Assembly: GCA_039926025.1 (NCBI GenBank)
Contig: JBDSXV010000077.1
Location: 1 to 44,287, forward strand
DNA length: 44,287 nt
From: Dokdonella_A sp039926025
GTDB taxonomy: Bacteria; Pseudomonadota; Gammaproteobacteria; Xanthomonadales; Rhodanobacteraceae
Reading direction: 5' to 3'
The notes beneath the pieces are model-generated. The model saw nothing but the letters and a program-made list of their open reading frames with translations, was not told where the DNA came from and did not search any database. Below, piece by piece: positions 1 through 11,496 of the stretch; position 1 is the first letter of the stretch, and every line of letters begins with the position of its first letter. The position numbers and the translations under genes were made by a program.

Positions 1-75
1 CAGCCGCGATGCTTTTCGATCGAGAGCATCGCGGCTGAAGCCGCTCCCACTGACATCGCTCCCACAGACAGGTGC
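1..75. repeat. REP-like palindrome with degenerate tandem tail
   Basis: Bases 1-13 and 25-37 are perfect 13-base inverted arms around an 11-base loop. They continue into a GAAGCCGCTCCCAC tail, which on the minus strand reads GTGGGAGCGGCTTC. This looks like the REP-type hairpins that are scattered between genes in Xanthomonadales and Pseudomonas. From about base 44 the CGCTCCCAC unit recurs with a period of roughly 15 bases (about 44-58, 58-73, then decayed copies to about 115). The element lies just downstream of the metH C-half and could end or stabilise its transcript. The left edge is cut by the window. Confidence 0.6.
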
Positions 76-128
76 TCCCCGAGACAGTTGCTGCCGGGAC
101 AGTTGTTCCCAAAAAGCCGGTCCGACGC

Positions 129-2834
<2,706 letters not shown>

Positions 2835-2857
2835 GGGATTGCGGTGATCTTGTATTT

Positions 2858-2885
2858 CGTCATTCCCGCTTCGGCGGGAACGACG
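2858..2885. repeat. REP-like hairpin between the two metH genes
   Basis: CGTC-A-TTCCCGC, a TTCG loop, then GCGGGAA-C-GACG form an 11-pair stem with one A/C mismatch. The CGTCATTCCCGC core is of the kind commonly dispersed in Xanthomonadales intergenic DNA. It sits exactly in the gap between metH N-half and metH C-half. No T-run follows on either strand, so it is more likely an RNA-stabilising or attenuating hairpin than a simple terminator. Confidence 0.65.
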
Positions 2886-2912
2886 GAAGGATGTGGGTGG
2901 CGAAAATGCCGA

Positions 2913-4007
2913 TCAGGCGGCTGCTTTGACGGACTGCGGCAGCAGGCGAGGCGGCACACCTTCGACCGCCTCGGCGATCGCCTTGATGTGTGGCGGCGTG
3001 GTTCCGCAACAGCCGCCTACCAGGTTGAGCAGGCCGCTGCGCGCGAATTCGCCGATCAGTCCGGCCATGTCCTCGGGTGTTTCGTCGTACTCGCCAAAGG
3101 CATTCGGCAGGCCCGCATTCGGATGCGCGCTGACGTAACCTTCGGCGACCTGAGCGAGCACATCGACATACTGGCGCAGCTCCTTTGCGCCCAGCGCACA
3201 GTTGAGACCGACCGACAGTGGTCGGCCATGCGCAACCGACGCGTAGAACGCCTCAGCCGTCTGGCCGGAAAGGGTGCGGCCGGAAAGGTCGGTGATCGTG
3301 CCGGAAATCATGACCGGCAGGCGCCCGCCGCGTTCCTCGAAGATTTCCTCGACGGCGAACAAGGCAGCCTTTGCGTTCAAGGTATCGAAGATCGTCTCGA
3401 CCATGATCGTATCGGCGCCGCCGTCGATGAGACCGGCCGTGGCTTCGCGGTAGGCGATGCGCAGTTCATCGAAATTCGTGTTGCGGAAGCCCGGGTCGTT
3501 GACGTCCGGGCTGATCGACGCGGTGCGACTGGTAGGGCCAAGCACGCCGATGACGAAGCGCGGCTTGTCCGGCGTCTGCAGCTCGATCGCATCGCAGGCG
3601 GCGCGAGCGAGACGTGCGCCTTCCTTGTTCAATTCGTAGACGACGTGTTCGAGGTGGTAGTCGGCCTGGCTGATCGACGTTGCATTGAACGTGTTGGTTT
3701 CGAGCAGGTCGGCGCCCGCTTCGAGATACGCGGTATGGATCGCACTGATGACGCCGGGGCGCGTCAACGTGAGCAGGTCGTTGTTGCCCTTGAGATCATG
3801 GCCCGGCTGTGCGACCGCGTCGCGCGAGGGCTCATGTTGACGGTCGAAACCTTCCGCAAAGCGCTCGCCGCGATAGTCCTCTTCCTCGAGCCGGTAGCTC
3901 TGCACCATCGTACCCATGGCGCCGTCGATGACGAGAATGCGCTGCGCCAGTGCATCGAACAATGCCTGTGCGCGCTTCGGATTGAGGTAGGGCAGTTGGG
4001 TGCTCAT
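2913..4007 (-). CDS. metH: Methionine synthase, N-terminal half (homocysteine S-methyltransferase domain)
   Basis: This 364-residue protein is the zinc-dependent homocysteine-binding barrel of methionine synthase. It activates homocysteine thiol for attack on methylcobalamin held by the separate C-half protein. Visible landmarks are IDGAMGTM near residue 29, the zinc cysteine in GLNCALGA and the paired cysteines in VGGCCGTTPPHI close to the C-terminus. In E. coli these modules are one chain of about 1,230 residues, so the two proteins here must associate. The start ATG (4007) overlaps the stop of the upstream regulator as ATGA, which implies translational coupling. The protein ends soon after the barrel, as expected for a clean domain split rather than a broken gene. 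Confidence 0.96.
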   Translation of the reverse strand: MSTQLPYLNPKRAQALFDALAQRILVIDGAMGTMVQSYRLEEEDYRGERFAEGFDRQHEPSRDAVAQPGHDLKGNNDLLTLTRPGVISAIHTAYLEAGADLLETNTFNATSISQADYHLEHVVYELNKEGARLARAACDAIELQTPDKPRFVIGVLGPTSRTASISPDVNDPGFRNTNFDELRIAYREATAGLIDGGADTIMVETIFDTLNAKAALFAVEEIFEERGGRLPVMISGTITDLSGRTLSGQTAEAFYASVAHGRPLSVGLNCALGAKELRQYVDVLAQVAEGYVSAHPNAGLPNAFGEYDETPEDMAGLIGEFARSGLLNLVGGCCGTTPPHIKAIAEAVEGVPPRLLPQSVKAAA

Positions 4008-4930
4008 GGCTTTCTCGCGAGCAGGCTGAGGACTTCAAAATGCGGTGGACGACGCTCGCGCGTCAGGCGCTCGCAGGCAATCACCTCGAGCTTCGCCTTG
4101 CGCGCGAAGTCGTGCAGTTCCTCGATGGTGAAACCGAGGTTGCGGTGCTCGAACGGTTCGACTGCGGTGCGATGCGCGTGGCGCCCGAGCGTTGCAGCGA
4201 CGACGCGACCGCCACGGCGCAGCACGCGTGCTGCCTCCGCGACCACCGCCGCCGGCTTGTCGCTGTACGTCAGCGCGTGCATCAGCAGGACCAGGTCGAA
4301 GCGTGCGTCAGCAAAGTCGAGTGCGTGCATGTCGCCGACCTTGACCTCGACATTGCCAAACGCCTTCAGGCGTTGACGCGCCGCATCGACCACGCGCGCG
4401 CTCGCATCGACGCAGACGATCGAACGTGCGCGCGGTGCGAGCAATTCCGCCAGCACGCCGTCGCCGGATGCGATATCAAGCACGTCGCCGGTCTCGACCA
4501 GCTGGGTCATGCCGCGCGCGAGCGTCTCCCAGGTGCGACCCGGCGAATAGTGGCGCTCCATGTCGCCTGCGACGGTATCGGCCCAGCCTTCGGCGCGCGC
4601 ACGTTTGGCCAGCGCGGCAGGCAGGCGGCGTTCGTCGTCGCGCAGCAAGGCATCGTCGACGCTCTCCTTGAGCGCGCGCAGCAGGGCGCCTTCCTTCGCG
4701 TCGAGTTCGCCGTTGTAGCGATAGTACGAAGACACGCCCGCACGGCGGTCGCGCACGAGATCGGCTTCCTTGAGTTTGGCCAGATGCGTCGATACGCGCG
4801 GCTGCGCCAGGCGCAGCACCGCGGAAAGTTCGGCGACGGTGAGTTCCTCGCGTTCGAGCAGGGCCAGCAGGCGCACGCGCGTCGGGTCCGAAAGCAGCCG
4901 CAGCAGCGCCGATGTCGCGGCGAGATCCAA
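4004..4930 (-). CDS. ArsR-family regulator fused to a SAM-dependent methyltransferase domain (SahR-like)
   Basis: Residues 1-90 form an ArsR winged helix (LLRLLSDPTRVRLLALL, then the recognition helix around QPRVSTHLAKLKEADLV). Residues 130-300 form a class I methyltransferase fold with the SAM motif VLDIASGDGVLAELLA. This two-domain layout matches SahR, the Proteobacterial regulator that responds to S-adenosylhomocysteine and represses SAM-cycle genes. The metal-binding cysteines of classical ArsR are missing. It heads the operon with both metH halves, which suits autoregulated control of methionine recycling. The start codon is TTG at 4930, preceded by AAAGGAT at a good distance, and no ATG lies nearby. 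Whether the methyltransferase domain is catalytic or only a sensor cannot be told from sequence. Confidence 0.85.
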   Translation of the reverse strand: MDLAATSALLRLLSDPTRVRLLALLEREELTVAELSAVLRLAQPRVSTHLAKLKEADLVRDRRAGVSSYYRYNGELDAKEGALLRALKESVDDALLRDDERRLPAALAKRARAEGWADTVAGDMERHYSPGRTWETLARGMTQLVETGDVLDIASGDGVLAELLAPRARSIVCVDASARVVDAARQRLKAFGNVEVKVGDMHALDFADARFDLVLLMHALTYSDKPAAVVAEAARVLRRGGRVVAATLGRHAHRTAVEPFEHRNLGFTIEELHDFARKAKLEVIACERLTRERRPPHFEVLSLLARKP

Positions 4931-4940
4931 TATTTATCCT

Positions 4941-4962
4941 TTCATCTTGATTGAGAGATGAA
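4941..4962. promoter_or_regulatory. Inverted repeat, probable operator of the metH operon
   Basis: TTCATCT, an 8-base spacer and AGATGAA form a perfect 7-base inverted repeat. It lies between the predicted -10 box and the ribosome binding site of the regulator gene, where a bound ArsR dimer would block transcription. Autorepression by the adjacent SahR-like regulator is inferred from position and symmetry. Confidence 0.6.
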
Positions 4963-4967
4963 GTGCA

Positions 4968-4996
4968 AGACTAGTCTCCGCCGTGTAGCGCGTCAA
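4968..4996 (-). promoter_or_regulatory. Sigma-70-type promoter of the regulator-metH operon
   Basis: On the minus strand TTGACG (4996-4991) is followed by a 17-base spacer and TAGTCT (4973-4968). The -35 is near consensus and the -10 matches at three of six bases. Transcription would begin at the edge of the inverted repeat at 4941-4962, so the operator overlaps the start of the message. Confidence 0.55.
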
Positions 4997-5104
4997 CCCG
5001 GCTCCAAGCCGCCTCGCTATACTCCGCGCGCCCGCTGCGCACGCCCTTCATGCGCAATCGGCCAAGGCGCGACGTCGCCGTCCTCATGTCAATGGAGTTG
5101 CTCG

Positions 5105-6511
<1,407 letters not shown>

Positions 6512-6567
6512 TGCCGCGAAGGGTCGGATATTCAGGTGCTGTTTTCAATCTTGCGTCAGCATGGGCG

Positions 6568-7365
6568 ATGACAATTTTTCGCAACCTCCGTGCAATGCTG
6601 CTGCATGCCCTGACCGGGGGCATCGCGGCGTTCTGGTGCTTTCCCGCCGCAGCGATCGAGGACGCCGAACTCGGTAAATTCTGGACCTCCGATGCGTTGC
6701 ATGTTCCGTATCGAGCGATCGTGACCTCAGCGCGACACAAACAGGAATGGCTGCCGCTGATCGTTTTCCTGCATGGCGACTGGCAGGATGGCACCGATAA
6801 CGAGTCGCAGCTTGCAGGCGATGGCAACGGTTCGTTCGAGCTGATCGACACCGCGCGCGAAGGCGGTATTCCGCTGGTTTACATCGCGCCGCAGACGACG
6901 GACGCCTACTGGCCACCCGATCGCGTCGTCGCGGTGGTGCGCGACGCGCTGAATCACTGGCGCATCGATTCACGGCGGATTTACCTCACCGGAATTTCCG
7001 ACGGCGGCACCGGTGTCTGGGACGCGCTGAAGGCGTATCCGCGTTGCTTCGCCGCCGGCGTGCCAATGTCGGGCATGACCGAACTGGCCGGACTGGGGCC
7101 GATCCGCGATGTGCCGCAATGGGTATTCCACGGTGCCGAGGACGACGACACCGACATCGAAACCGGCTACGACGGCGCGATGGTTGGCTCTCGTGCGGTC
7201 GTGCGCGCGCTGCGTGCGATGGGCGGAGTACCGCGCTATACGGAATATCCCGGCGAAAAGCATGTGATCTGGCCACAGGCGTACGGCGAACGAACCTTGC
7301 TGCCCTGGATACTGGAACAGCACCTGCGTGGCCGGCCGTGCGACTTTGAGGCGCTCGCGCACTGA
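6568..7365 (+). CDS. Exported alpha/beta hydrolase (LpqC/PHB-depolymerase-like esterase)
   Basis: About 265 residues. After a signal peptide (roughly residues 1-30, ending near CFPAAA) comes an alpha/beta-hydrolase fold with the oxyanion stretch IVFLHGD, the nucleophile elbow GISDGG, an acidic residue in HGAEDDD and the histidine in PGEKHVIW. This set fits the esterase/depolymerase group with LpqC and feruloyl-esterase-like proteins; the substrate cannot be predicted. The start is uncertain. An in-frame ATG at 6511 overlaps the upstream protease stop as TGATG and would add 19 residues. The ATG at 6568 gives a more ordinary signal peptide. Close spacing suggests co-transcription with the protease. 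Confidence 0.8.
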   Translation: MTIFRNLRAMLLHALTGGIAAFWCFPAAAIEDAELGKFWTSDALHVPYRAIVTSARHKQEWLPLIVFLHGDWQDGTDNESQLAGDGNGSFELIDTAREGGIPLVYIAPQTTDAYWPPDRVVAVVRDALNHWRIDSRRIYLTGISDGGTGVWDALKAYPRCFAAGVPMSGMTELAGLGPIRDVPQWVFHGAEDDDTDIETGYDGAMVGSRAVVRALRAMGGVPRYTEYPGEKHVIWPQAYGERTLLPWILEQHLRGRPCDFEALAH

Positions 7366-7448
7366 TTGTGCGAAACCGCTAAAATCGACGGCCTTCCCTT
7401 AAAATTGCGTATCGCGCGCCGTTCTGCGCGTCGATCCGAGGAGCTTGC

Positions 7449-8609
7449 ATGGATTTCCGATACAGCGACGACCAGTTGTCGATCCAGGCCATCGCGCGTG
7501 ATTTCGCGCAGAAGCGCATTGCTCCGGTGGCGGCTGAACTCGATGCAGCGGGCGAGTTCCCGCTCGCGAACATCCGCGAGATGGGCCAGCTTGGCCTGAT
7601 GGGCATCGAAGTGCCGCATGAATACGGCGGCGCCGGCATGGACACGGTTGCGTATTCGCTTGCGATGATGGAAATCGCCGAAGCCGACTGCGCCCATTCG
7701 ACGATCATGTCGGTCAACAATTCGCTCTACTGCAACGGCATCCTCAAGTACGGCAGCGAGGAGCAGAAGCAGAAGTACGTTCGCGCGATCGCAACGGGCG
7801 AAGCGATCGGCGCCTATGCACTGACAGAGCCGCAGTCGGGTTCGGATGCCTCTGCCATGCACACGCGCGCGACGAAGAACGCGGACGGCGATTGGGTGAT
7901 CAACGGCAAGAAGAGCTGGATCACGTCTGGCCCGGTCGCCAAATACATCGTGCTCTTCGCAATCACCACACCGGGCATCGGTGCGAAGGGCGTTTCGGCG
8001 TTCATCATCGACACCGCACGCGCGGGTTTTCATGCCGGCAAGACCGAACCCAAGCTCGGCATCCGAGCTTCGGCGACGTGCGAAATCGAATTCAGCGACT
8101 ACGTGTGTCCGGCCGCGGATATGCTCGGTGCGGAAGGCAAGGGCTTCGGCATCGCGATGGGCGTACTCGATGCGGGGCGCATCGGCATCGCGTCGCAGGC
8201 GGTCGGCCTCTCGCGTGCCGCCTACGAGGCGAGCCTCGTGTGGACGCGCGAGCGCAAGGCGTTCGGCAGCCCGATTGGTTCGTTCCAGATGATCCAGGCC
8301 AAGATCGCGGACATGAAGTGCCGTCTCGATGCGGCAACTCTTTTGACCTTGCGCGCTGCATTTGCGAAGACCCAGGCGGACATGAATGGCGGCCGTTTCA
8401 GCACCGAGGCGGCCGTGGCGAAGTTGTTCGCATCGGAAGCGGCGATGTTCATCACGCACCAGGCGGTGCAGATCCACGGCGGCATGGGCTATTCAAAGGA
8501 AATGCCGCTGGAGCGCTATTTCCGCGACGCGAAGATCACCGAGATCTACGAAGGCACGAGCGAGATCCAGCGGCTGGTGATTGCGCGCAACGAGACGGGC
8601 GTGCGCTGA
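7449..8609 (+). CDS. Acyl-CoA dehydrogenase (short/branched-chain type)
   Basis: This is a full-length 386-residue FAD-dependent acyl-CoA dehydrogenase, which makes trans-2-enoyl-CoA in fatty-acid or branched-chain amino-acid breakdown. Both family signatures are present: AYALTEPQSGSDA near residue 123 and QIHGGMGYSKEMPLERYFRD near residue 340. The catalytic base is the Glu of YEGTSEIQ near residue 368, the position used by short-chain and isobutyryl-type enzymes rather than isovaleryl-CoA dehydrogenase. GAGG sits 8 bases before the ATG. It stands alone, with no electron-transfer flavoprotein gene nearby. Chain-length preference is not decidable here. Confidence 0.95.
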   Translation: MDFRYSDDQLSIQAIARDFAQKRIAPVAAELDAAGEFPLANIREMGQLGLMGIEVPHEYGGAGMDTVAYSLAMMEIAEADCAHSTIMSVNNSLYCNGILKYGSEEQKQKYVRAIATGEAIGAYALTEPQSGSDASAMHTRATKNADGDWVINGKKSWITSGPVAKYIVLFAITTPGIGAKGVSAFIIDTARAGFHAGKTEPKLGIRASATCEIEFSDYVCPAADMLGAEGKGFGIAMGVLDAGRIGIASQAVGLSRAAYEASLVWTRERKAFGSPIGSFQMIQAKIADMKCRLDAATLLTLRAAFAKTQADMNGGRFSTEAAVAKLFASEAAMFITHQAVQIHGGMGYSKEMPLERYFRDAKITEIYEGTSEIQRLVIARNETGVR

Positions 8610-8630
8610 TCGGTTCCGCGTCTTCGCCGC

Positions 8631-8857
8631 ATGATGGCAGCACAAGTCCTGCTTGTGCTCGCCCTCTCGACGGCCGGGTGCGGGCTGCGCGCATATGAGA
8701 ATCGGGTGCCTACACGGCGATGATCAAGGAGAAGGTCGTCGAATCCGGCAAATTCCTTTCGGTGTCGCTCAAGAAGGACGGCACCTGGCACTACGTCCGC
8801 GACACCTGGAATGCGAATGCGGCGCCCGCGCCTGCAGCTCCTGCAGTGACCAAGTAG
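8631..8857 (+). pseudogene. Remnant of a lipoprotein with a DUF4440/SnoaL-like domain
   Basis: From ATG 8631 a frame reads a clear lipoprotein signal peptide (MMAAQVLLVLALSTAGC, lipobox STAGC) and stops at 8721-8723. A second frame, open from 8699 to the TAG at 8855-8857, reads ESGAYTAMIKEK and then LKKDGTWHYVRDTWN. The latter is very like the last strand of DUF4440 (SnoaL-like) proteins, which typically end in DGxWKxxRDIWN. A complete member would need about 150 residues. The signal peptide and the last ~45 residues therefore seem to have been joined by an internal deletion plus a frame change, between about 8685 and 8700. A short real gene from ATG 8720 (45 codons) is possible but lacks a good ribosome binding site. 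Confidence 0.6.
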
Positions 8858-8930
8858 CAGCTTCGCGGCGGAGTTGGACTCCGGAGGCAAGACCGTCCCC
8901 GCCGAAGAGGGCCGCGCCAGCGACGCATGA

Positions 8931-8959
8931 CGGACGTCACCTGCGATAGCTGACGTCCG
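8931..8959. terminator. Hairpin after the lipoprotein remnant
   Basis: CGGACGTCA and TGACGTCCG form a perfect 9-base stem with an 11-base loop. Only a weak T-rich tail (TGATTTCC) follows, so intrinsic termination is possible but not certain. The rest of 8858-9027 shows nothing else recognisable. Confidence 0.4.
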
Positions 8960-9027
8960 CTCCTGATTTCCAGTATCCGGAATCGAGATGATCCTCCCGC
9001 ACCCATTCCGGTGCGCAGGAGATCGCC

Positions 9028-9213
9028 ATGAACGTCCAGATCCCGAACCTTTCCACGCCGCAGCGCGAGACGCTCGAGAAATATATGCCGGTCCTGCTCG
9101 CGATCGGCATCGCCTGGCTGCTCGCGCGTGGCCTGAAGAGGATGTTCTGGATGGCGTTTGGTTTGTTCTGGGCCTTCCATTGGAGCGGCGCGTCACATCA
9201 TTTCATCCGCTAG
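9028..9213 (+). CDS. Small membrane protein of unknown function
   Basis: A 61-residue protein with an amphipathic N-terminus (residues 1-19) and one long hydrophobic stretch (about 20-52, rich in Trp and Phe, interrupted by RGLKR) that could be one or two short membrane spans. The start is supported by AGGAG 8 bases before the ATG. No family was recognised. It lies between the lipoprotein remnant and a SnoaL-like gene with gaps on both sides, so it is probably its own transcript. Codon use resembles that of its neighbours. Confidence 0.65.
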   Translation: MNVQIPNLSTPQRETLEKYMPVLLAIGIAWLLARGLKRMFWMAFGLFWAFHWSGASHHFIR

Positions 9214-9403
9214 AGCCTGCAGGAGCGGCGAGATGAATGACGTTTCCTGGTTGCCGGCAATCTGTGGACGATCGGCGCGAGTTACGATATCTGGCCTAAC
9301 CTGTCGCACCGGGCACGCTCGGTAGCGATGAAACGGAATTGGCCTGATATCGGTGCGCACTGCGCGTCATCAGGCTCGACTCACCGCCGGATGACGCCAC
9401 GCC

Positions 9404-9808
9404 ATGCACGACACGCTCAGTTTGATCGGGAACTACTACAACGCATTCAACCGCGGCGATTGGGAGGAAATGCTCGGTCTGCTAGACGACGACGTCGTGC
9501 ACGACCTCAACCAGGGCTCGCGCGAGCGCGGGCGTGCGGCATTCAGGGCTTTCCTGGCGCGAATGGACCGTTGTTACGCCGAACAGTTGCGGGATGTCGT
9601 CGTCATGGCCAGTGCGGACGGCGCGCACGCGGCGGCCGAGTATGTCGTGCACGGCTGCTACAAAGTCGCCGATGAGGGATTGCCGCCGGCGCATGGCCAG
9701 CCTTATGTGCTGCCGGGCGGCGCATTCTTCGACATTCGCGATGGCCGTATCACGCGCGTGACGAACTACTACAACCTGCAGGACTGGCTTGCCCAGGTCG
9801 GCGCTTGA
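9404..9808 (+). CDS. SnoaL-like / ketosteroid-isomerase-related protein
   Basis: The 134-residue protein has the NTF2-like cone fold typical of SnoaL and steroid isomerase relatives. The N-terminal helix holds NYYNAFNRGDWEEMLGLLDDDVVHD, and the C-terminal strands contain GGAFFDIRDGRI and VTNYYN. It resembles the isomerase-related family TIGR02096, whose members have no settled reaction. Its end overlaps the start of the next gene (TTGA), a flavoprotein, suggesting joint translation. The ATG follows GGATG at a longish distance, so the ribosome binding site is weak. Catalysis is not assured. Confidence 0.8.
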   Translation: MHDTLSLIGNYYNAFNRGDWEEMLGLLDDDVVHDLNQGSRERGRAAFRAFLARMDRCYAEQLRDVVVMASADGAHAAAEYVVHGCYKVADEGLPPAHGQPYVLPGGAFFDIRDGRITRVTNYYNLQDWLAQVGA

Positions 9809-11079
9809 GCCGTCACGTGCCGATCACCAGTAACACGCAACCATCGCTCGCGATCATCGGCGGCGGTCCCGCAGGATTGATGGCGGCGGAGACAGCGCGC
9901 GCGGCCGGCGTTGAGGTCGATGTCTACGATCGCATGGGTTCGGTCGGACGCAAGTTCCTGATCGCAGGCAAGGGCGGGCTCAACCTCACGCATTCCGACC
10001 CGTTCGATACCTTCGTCTCCCGCTATGGGTCGCGCCAGGCGGAAGTGACGCGCTGGCTGCGCGCATTCGATGCGGATGCGTTGCGCGCATGGGCGCGTGA
10101 TCTCGGCGTCGAGACCTTCGTCGGCTCGTCTGGCCGCGTGTTTCCGCAGGATCTGAAGGCGGCGCCCTTGCTGCGCGGATGGTTACGGCGCCTGCGCGCG
10201 AGCGGCGTGCGTTTTCACATGAATCACGATTGGCAGGGCTGGGATGCCAGCGGCGCCGTGCACTTTCTCCACGCAGGCGAAAAGGTGATCGTTGCTGCCG
10301 ATGCAGTCGTGCTCGCGCTGGGTGGTGGCAGCTGGCCGGTGCTCGGGTCGACGGGAACGTGGCCGCCGCTGCTCGAAGATCGCGGCATTGCGGTCGCGCC
10401 GCTGGCGCCGTCGAATTGCGGCTTCGACGTGGCGTGGAGTGAGCATTTCGCATCGCGCCATGCCGGTCATCCAGTTAAACCGGTCGTGATCGTATGGCAG
10501 GACTCAAAGGGCGCGACACTGCGCAGGCAGGGCGAGTTCATCGTCACTGCGCACGGTGTCGAAGGCAGTTTGATCTACGCGTTCAGTGCGCCTTTGCGCG
10601 ACGCAATAACCGCCGGTGGCGCCGTGCGGATCCACCTCGACCTGGCACCTGGTCGTGATCTCGAACGTCTCACGCGCGAACTCGCACGACCGCGCAACGG
10701 CCGTTCGTTGAGCGAGCATCTGCGGCGCCATGCCGGCATCGAAGGCGTCAAGGCAGGACTGCTCTATGAAGTGCTGTCGAAAACCGAACAACAGGATGCC
10801 ACGCGTGTCGCTGCTGCGATCAAGTCGCTGCCGCTGACATTGCAGCGGCCGCGTCCGCTCGAGGAAGCGATCAGCAGCGCCGGCGGCGTGCGCTTCGATG
10901 CGCTCGACGTTGCCCTGATGGCGAAGGTGACGCCGGGTGTCTTCTGCTGCGGCGAAATGATCGACTGGGAAGCGCCAACTGGAGGCTATCTCCTGAGCGC
11001 GTGCTTCGCCAGCGGACGCATCGCAGGCGAGGGCGCGGCGCGCTGGGTCGTGCAGCGACGCGCCCGCGCGTCAGTTTGA
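9805..11079 (+). CDS. FAD-dependent oxidoreductase of the TIGR03862 / HI0933-like family
   Basis: This 424-residue flavoprotein begins with the dinucleotide-binding motif IIGGGPAGLMAAE (about residue 16) and continues with GSVGRKFLIAGKGGLNLTHS, a hallmark of the HI0933/BaiN-like group. It ends with GEMIDWEAPTGGYLLSACF, the family's second FAD motif. The function of the family is not established. The apparent start is TTG at 9805, overlapping the upstream TGA by four bases; no ATG lies nearby before the FAD motif. The overlap couples it to the SnoaL-like gene. Confidence 0.92.
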   Translation: MSRHVPITSNTQPSLAIIGGGPAGLMAAETARAAGVEVDVYDRMGSVGRKFLIAGKGGLNLTHSDPFDTFVSRYGSRQAEVTRWLRAFDADALRAWARDLGVETFVGSSGRVFPQDLKAAPLLRGWLRRLRASGVRFHMNHDWQGWDASGAVHFLHAGEKVIVAADAVVLALGGGSWPVLGSTGTWPPLLEDRGIAVAPLAPSNCGFDVAWSEHFASRHAGHPVKPVVIVWQDSKGATLRRQGEFIVTAHGVEGSLIYAFSAPLRDAITAGGAVRIHLDLAPGRDLERLTRELARPRNGRSLSEHLRRHAGIEGVKAGLLYEVLSKTEQQDATRVAAAIKSLPLTLQRPRPLEEAISSAGGVRFDALDVALMAKVTPGVFCCGEMIDWEAPTGGYLLSACFASGRIAGEGAARWVVQRRARASV

Positions 11080-11110
11080 TGCCATTCCCGGCAGCGATGC
11101 CTGTGTGGGC

Positions 11111-11473
11111 TCAGGCACCGTGGACGGCCTCGACATTGTTGCCGTCGGGGTCGATCAGGAAGGCCGCGTAGTAGGTCGGACTGTAGTCTTCGCGCAGGCC
11201 CGAATGTCCGTTGTCACGGCCACCGGCCTTGAGCCCGTTGCGGTGGAATGCGTCGACGGCAGCGCGATCGGCGGCGAGGAACGCGACGTGCGTGCCGGCG
11301 ACGGGCGTTGCGTCGCTGGCGTACAGCCATAGCGCAGGTGCACCGACCGGGCCGAAGCCGGCACCGCTGGCGCTGCGCGAAGCGAGGGTATGCCCGAGAG
11401 GCGTCAGAGCCTGCTCGTAGAAGCGGACGCTCGCGTCGAGGTCTTTCACTTTCAGGCCGATATGGTCGTACAT
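11111..11473 (-). CDS. VOC-family (glyoxalase/dioxygenase fold) protein
   Basis: A 120-residue vicinal-oxygen-chelate protein. It starts with MYDHIGLKVKDLDASVRFYE and ends with LIDPDGNNVEAVHG, the usual strand pairs of the fold. His near the N-terminus and Glu near the C-terminus could bind a metal. The substrate is unknown; relatives include glyoxalases and antibiotic-resistance proteins. GGAG lies 6 bases before the ATG. The frame is open far upstream, but the ATG at 11473 is where homology begins. The AraC-type regulator gene ends only 23 bases upstream, so the two are likely one operon. Confidence 0.9.
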   Translation of the reverse strand: MYDHIGLKVKDLDASVRFYEQALTPLGHTLASRSASGAGFGPVGAPALWLYASDATPVAGTHVAFLAADRAAVDAFHRNGLKAGGRDNGHSGLREDYSPTYYAAFLIDPDGNNVEAVHGA

Positions 11474-11496
11474 GGATGATCTCCGCTGTGGGGAGA

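Noticed and set aside
5018..5023. TATACT as the -10 of the protease gene at 5105
   Set aside because: No acceptable -35 at 16-18 bases upstream, so the promoter of that gene remains undefined.
9232..9324. A 30-codon frame starting at ATG 9232
   Set aside because: Arg- and Cys-rich chance frame with no good ribosome binding site or recognisable sequence; nothing else is visible in 9214-9403.
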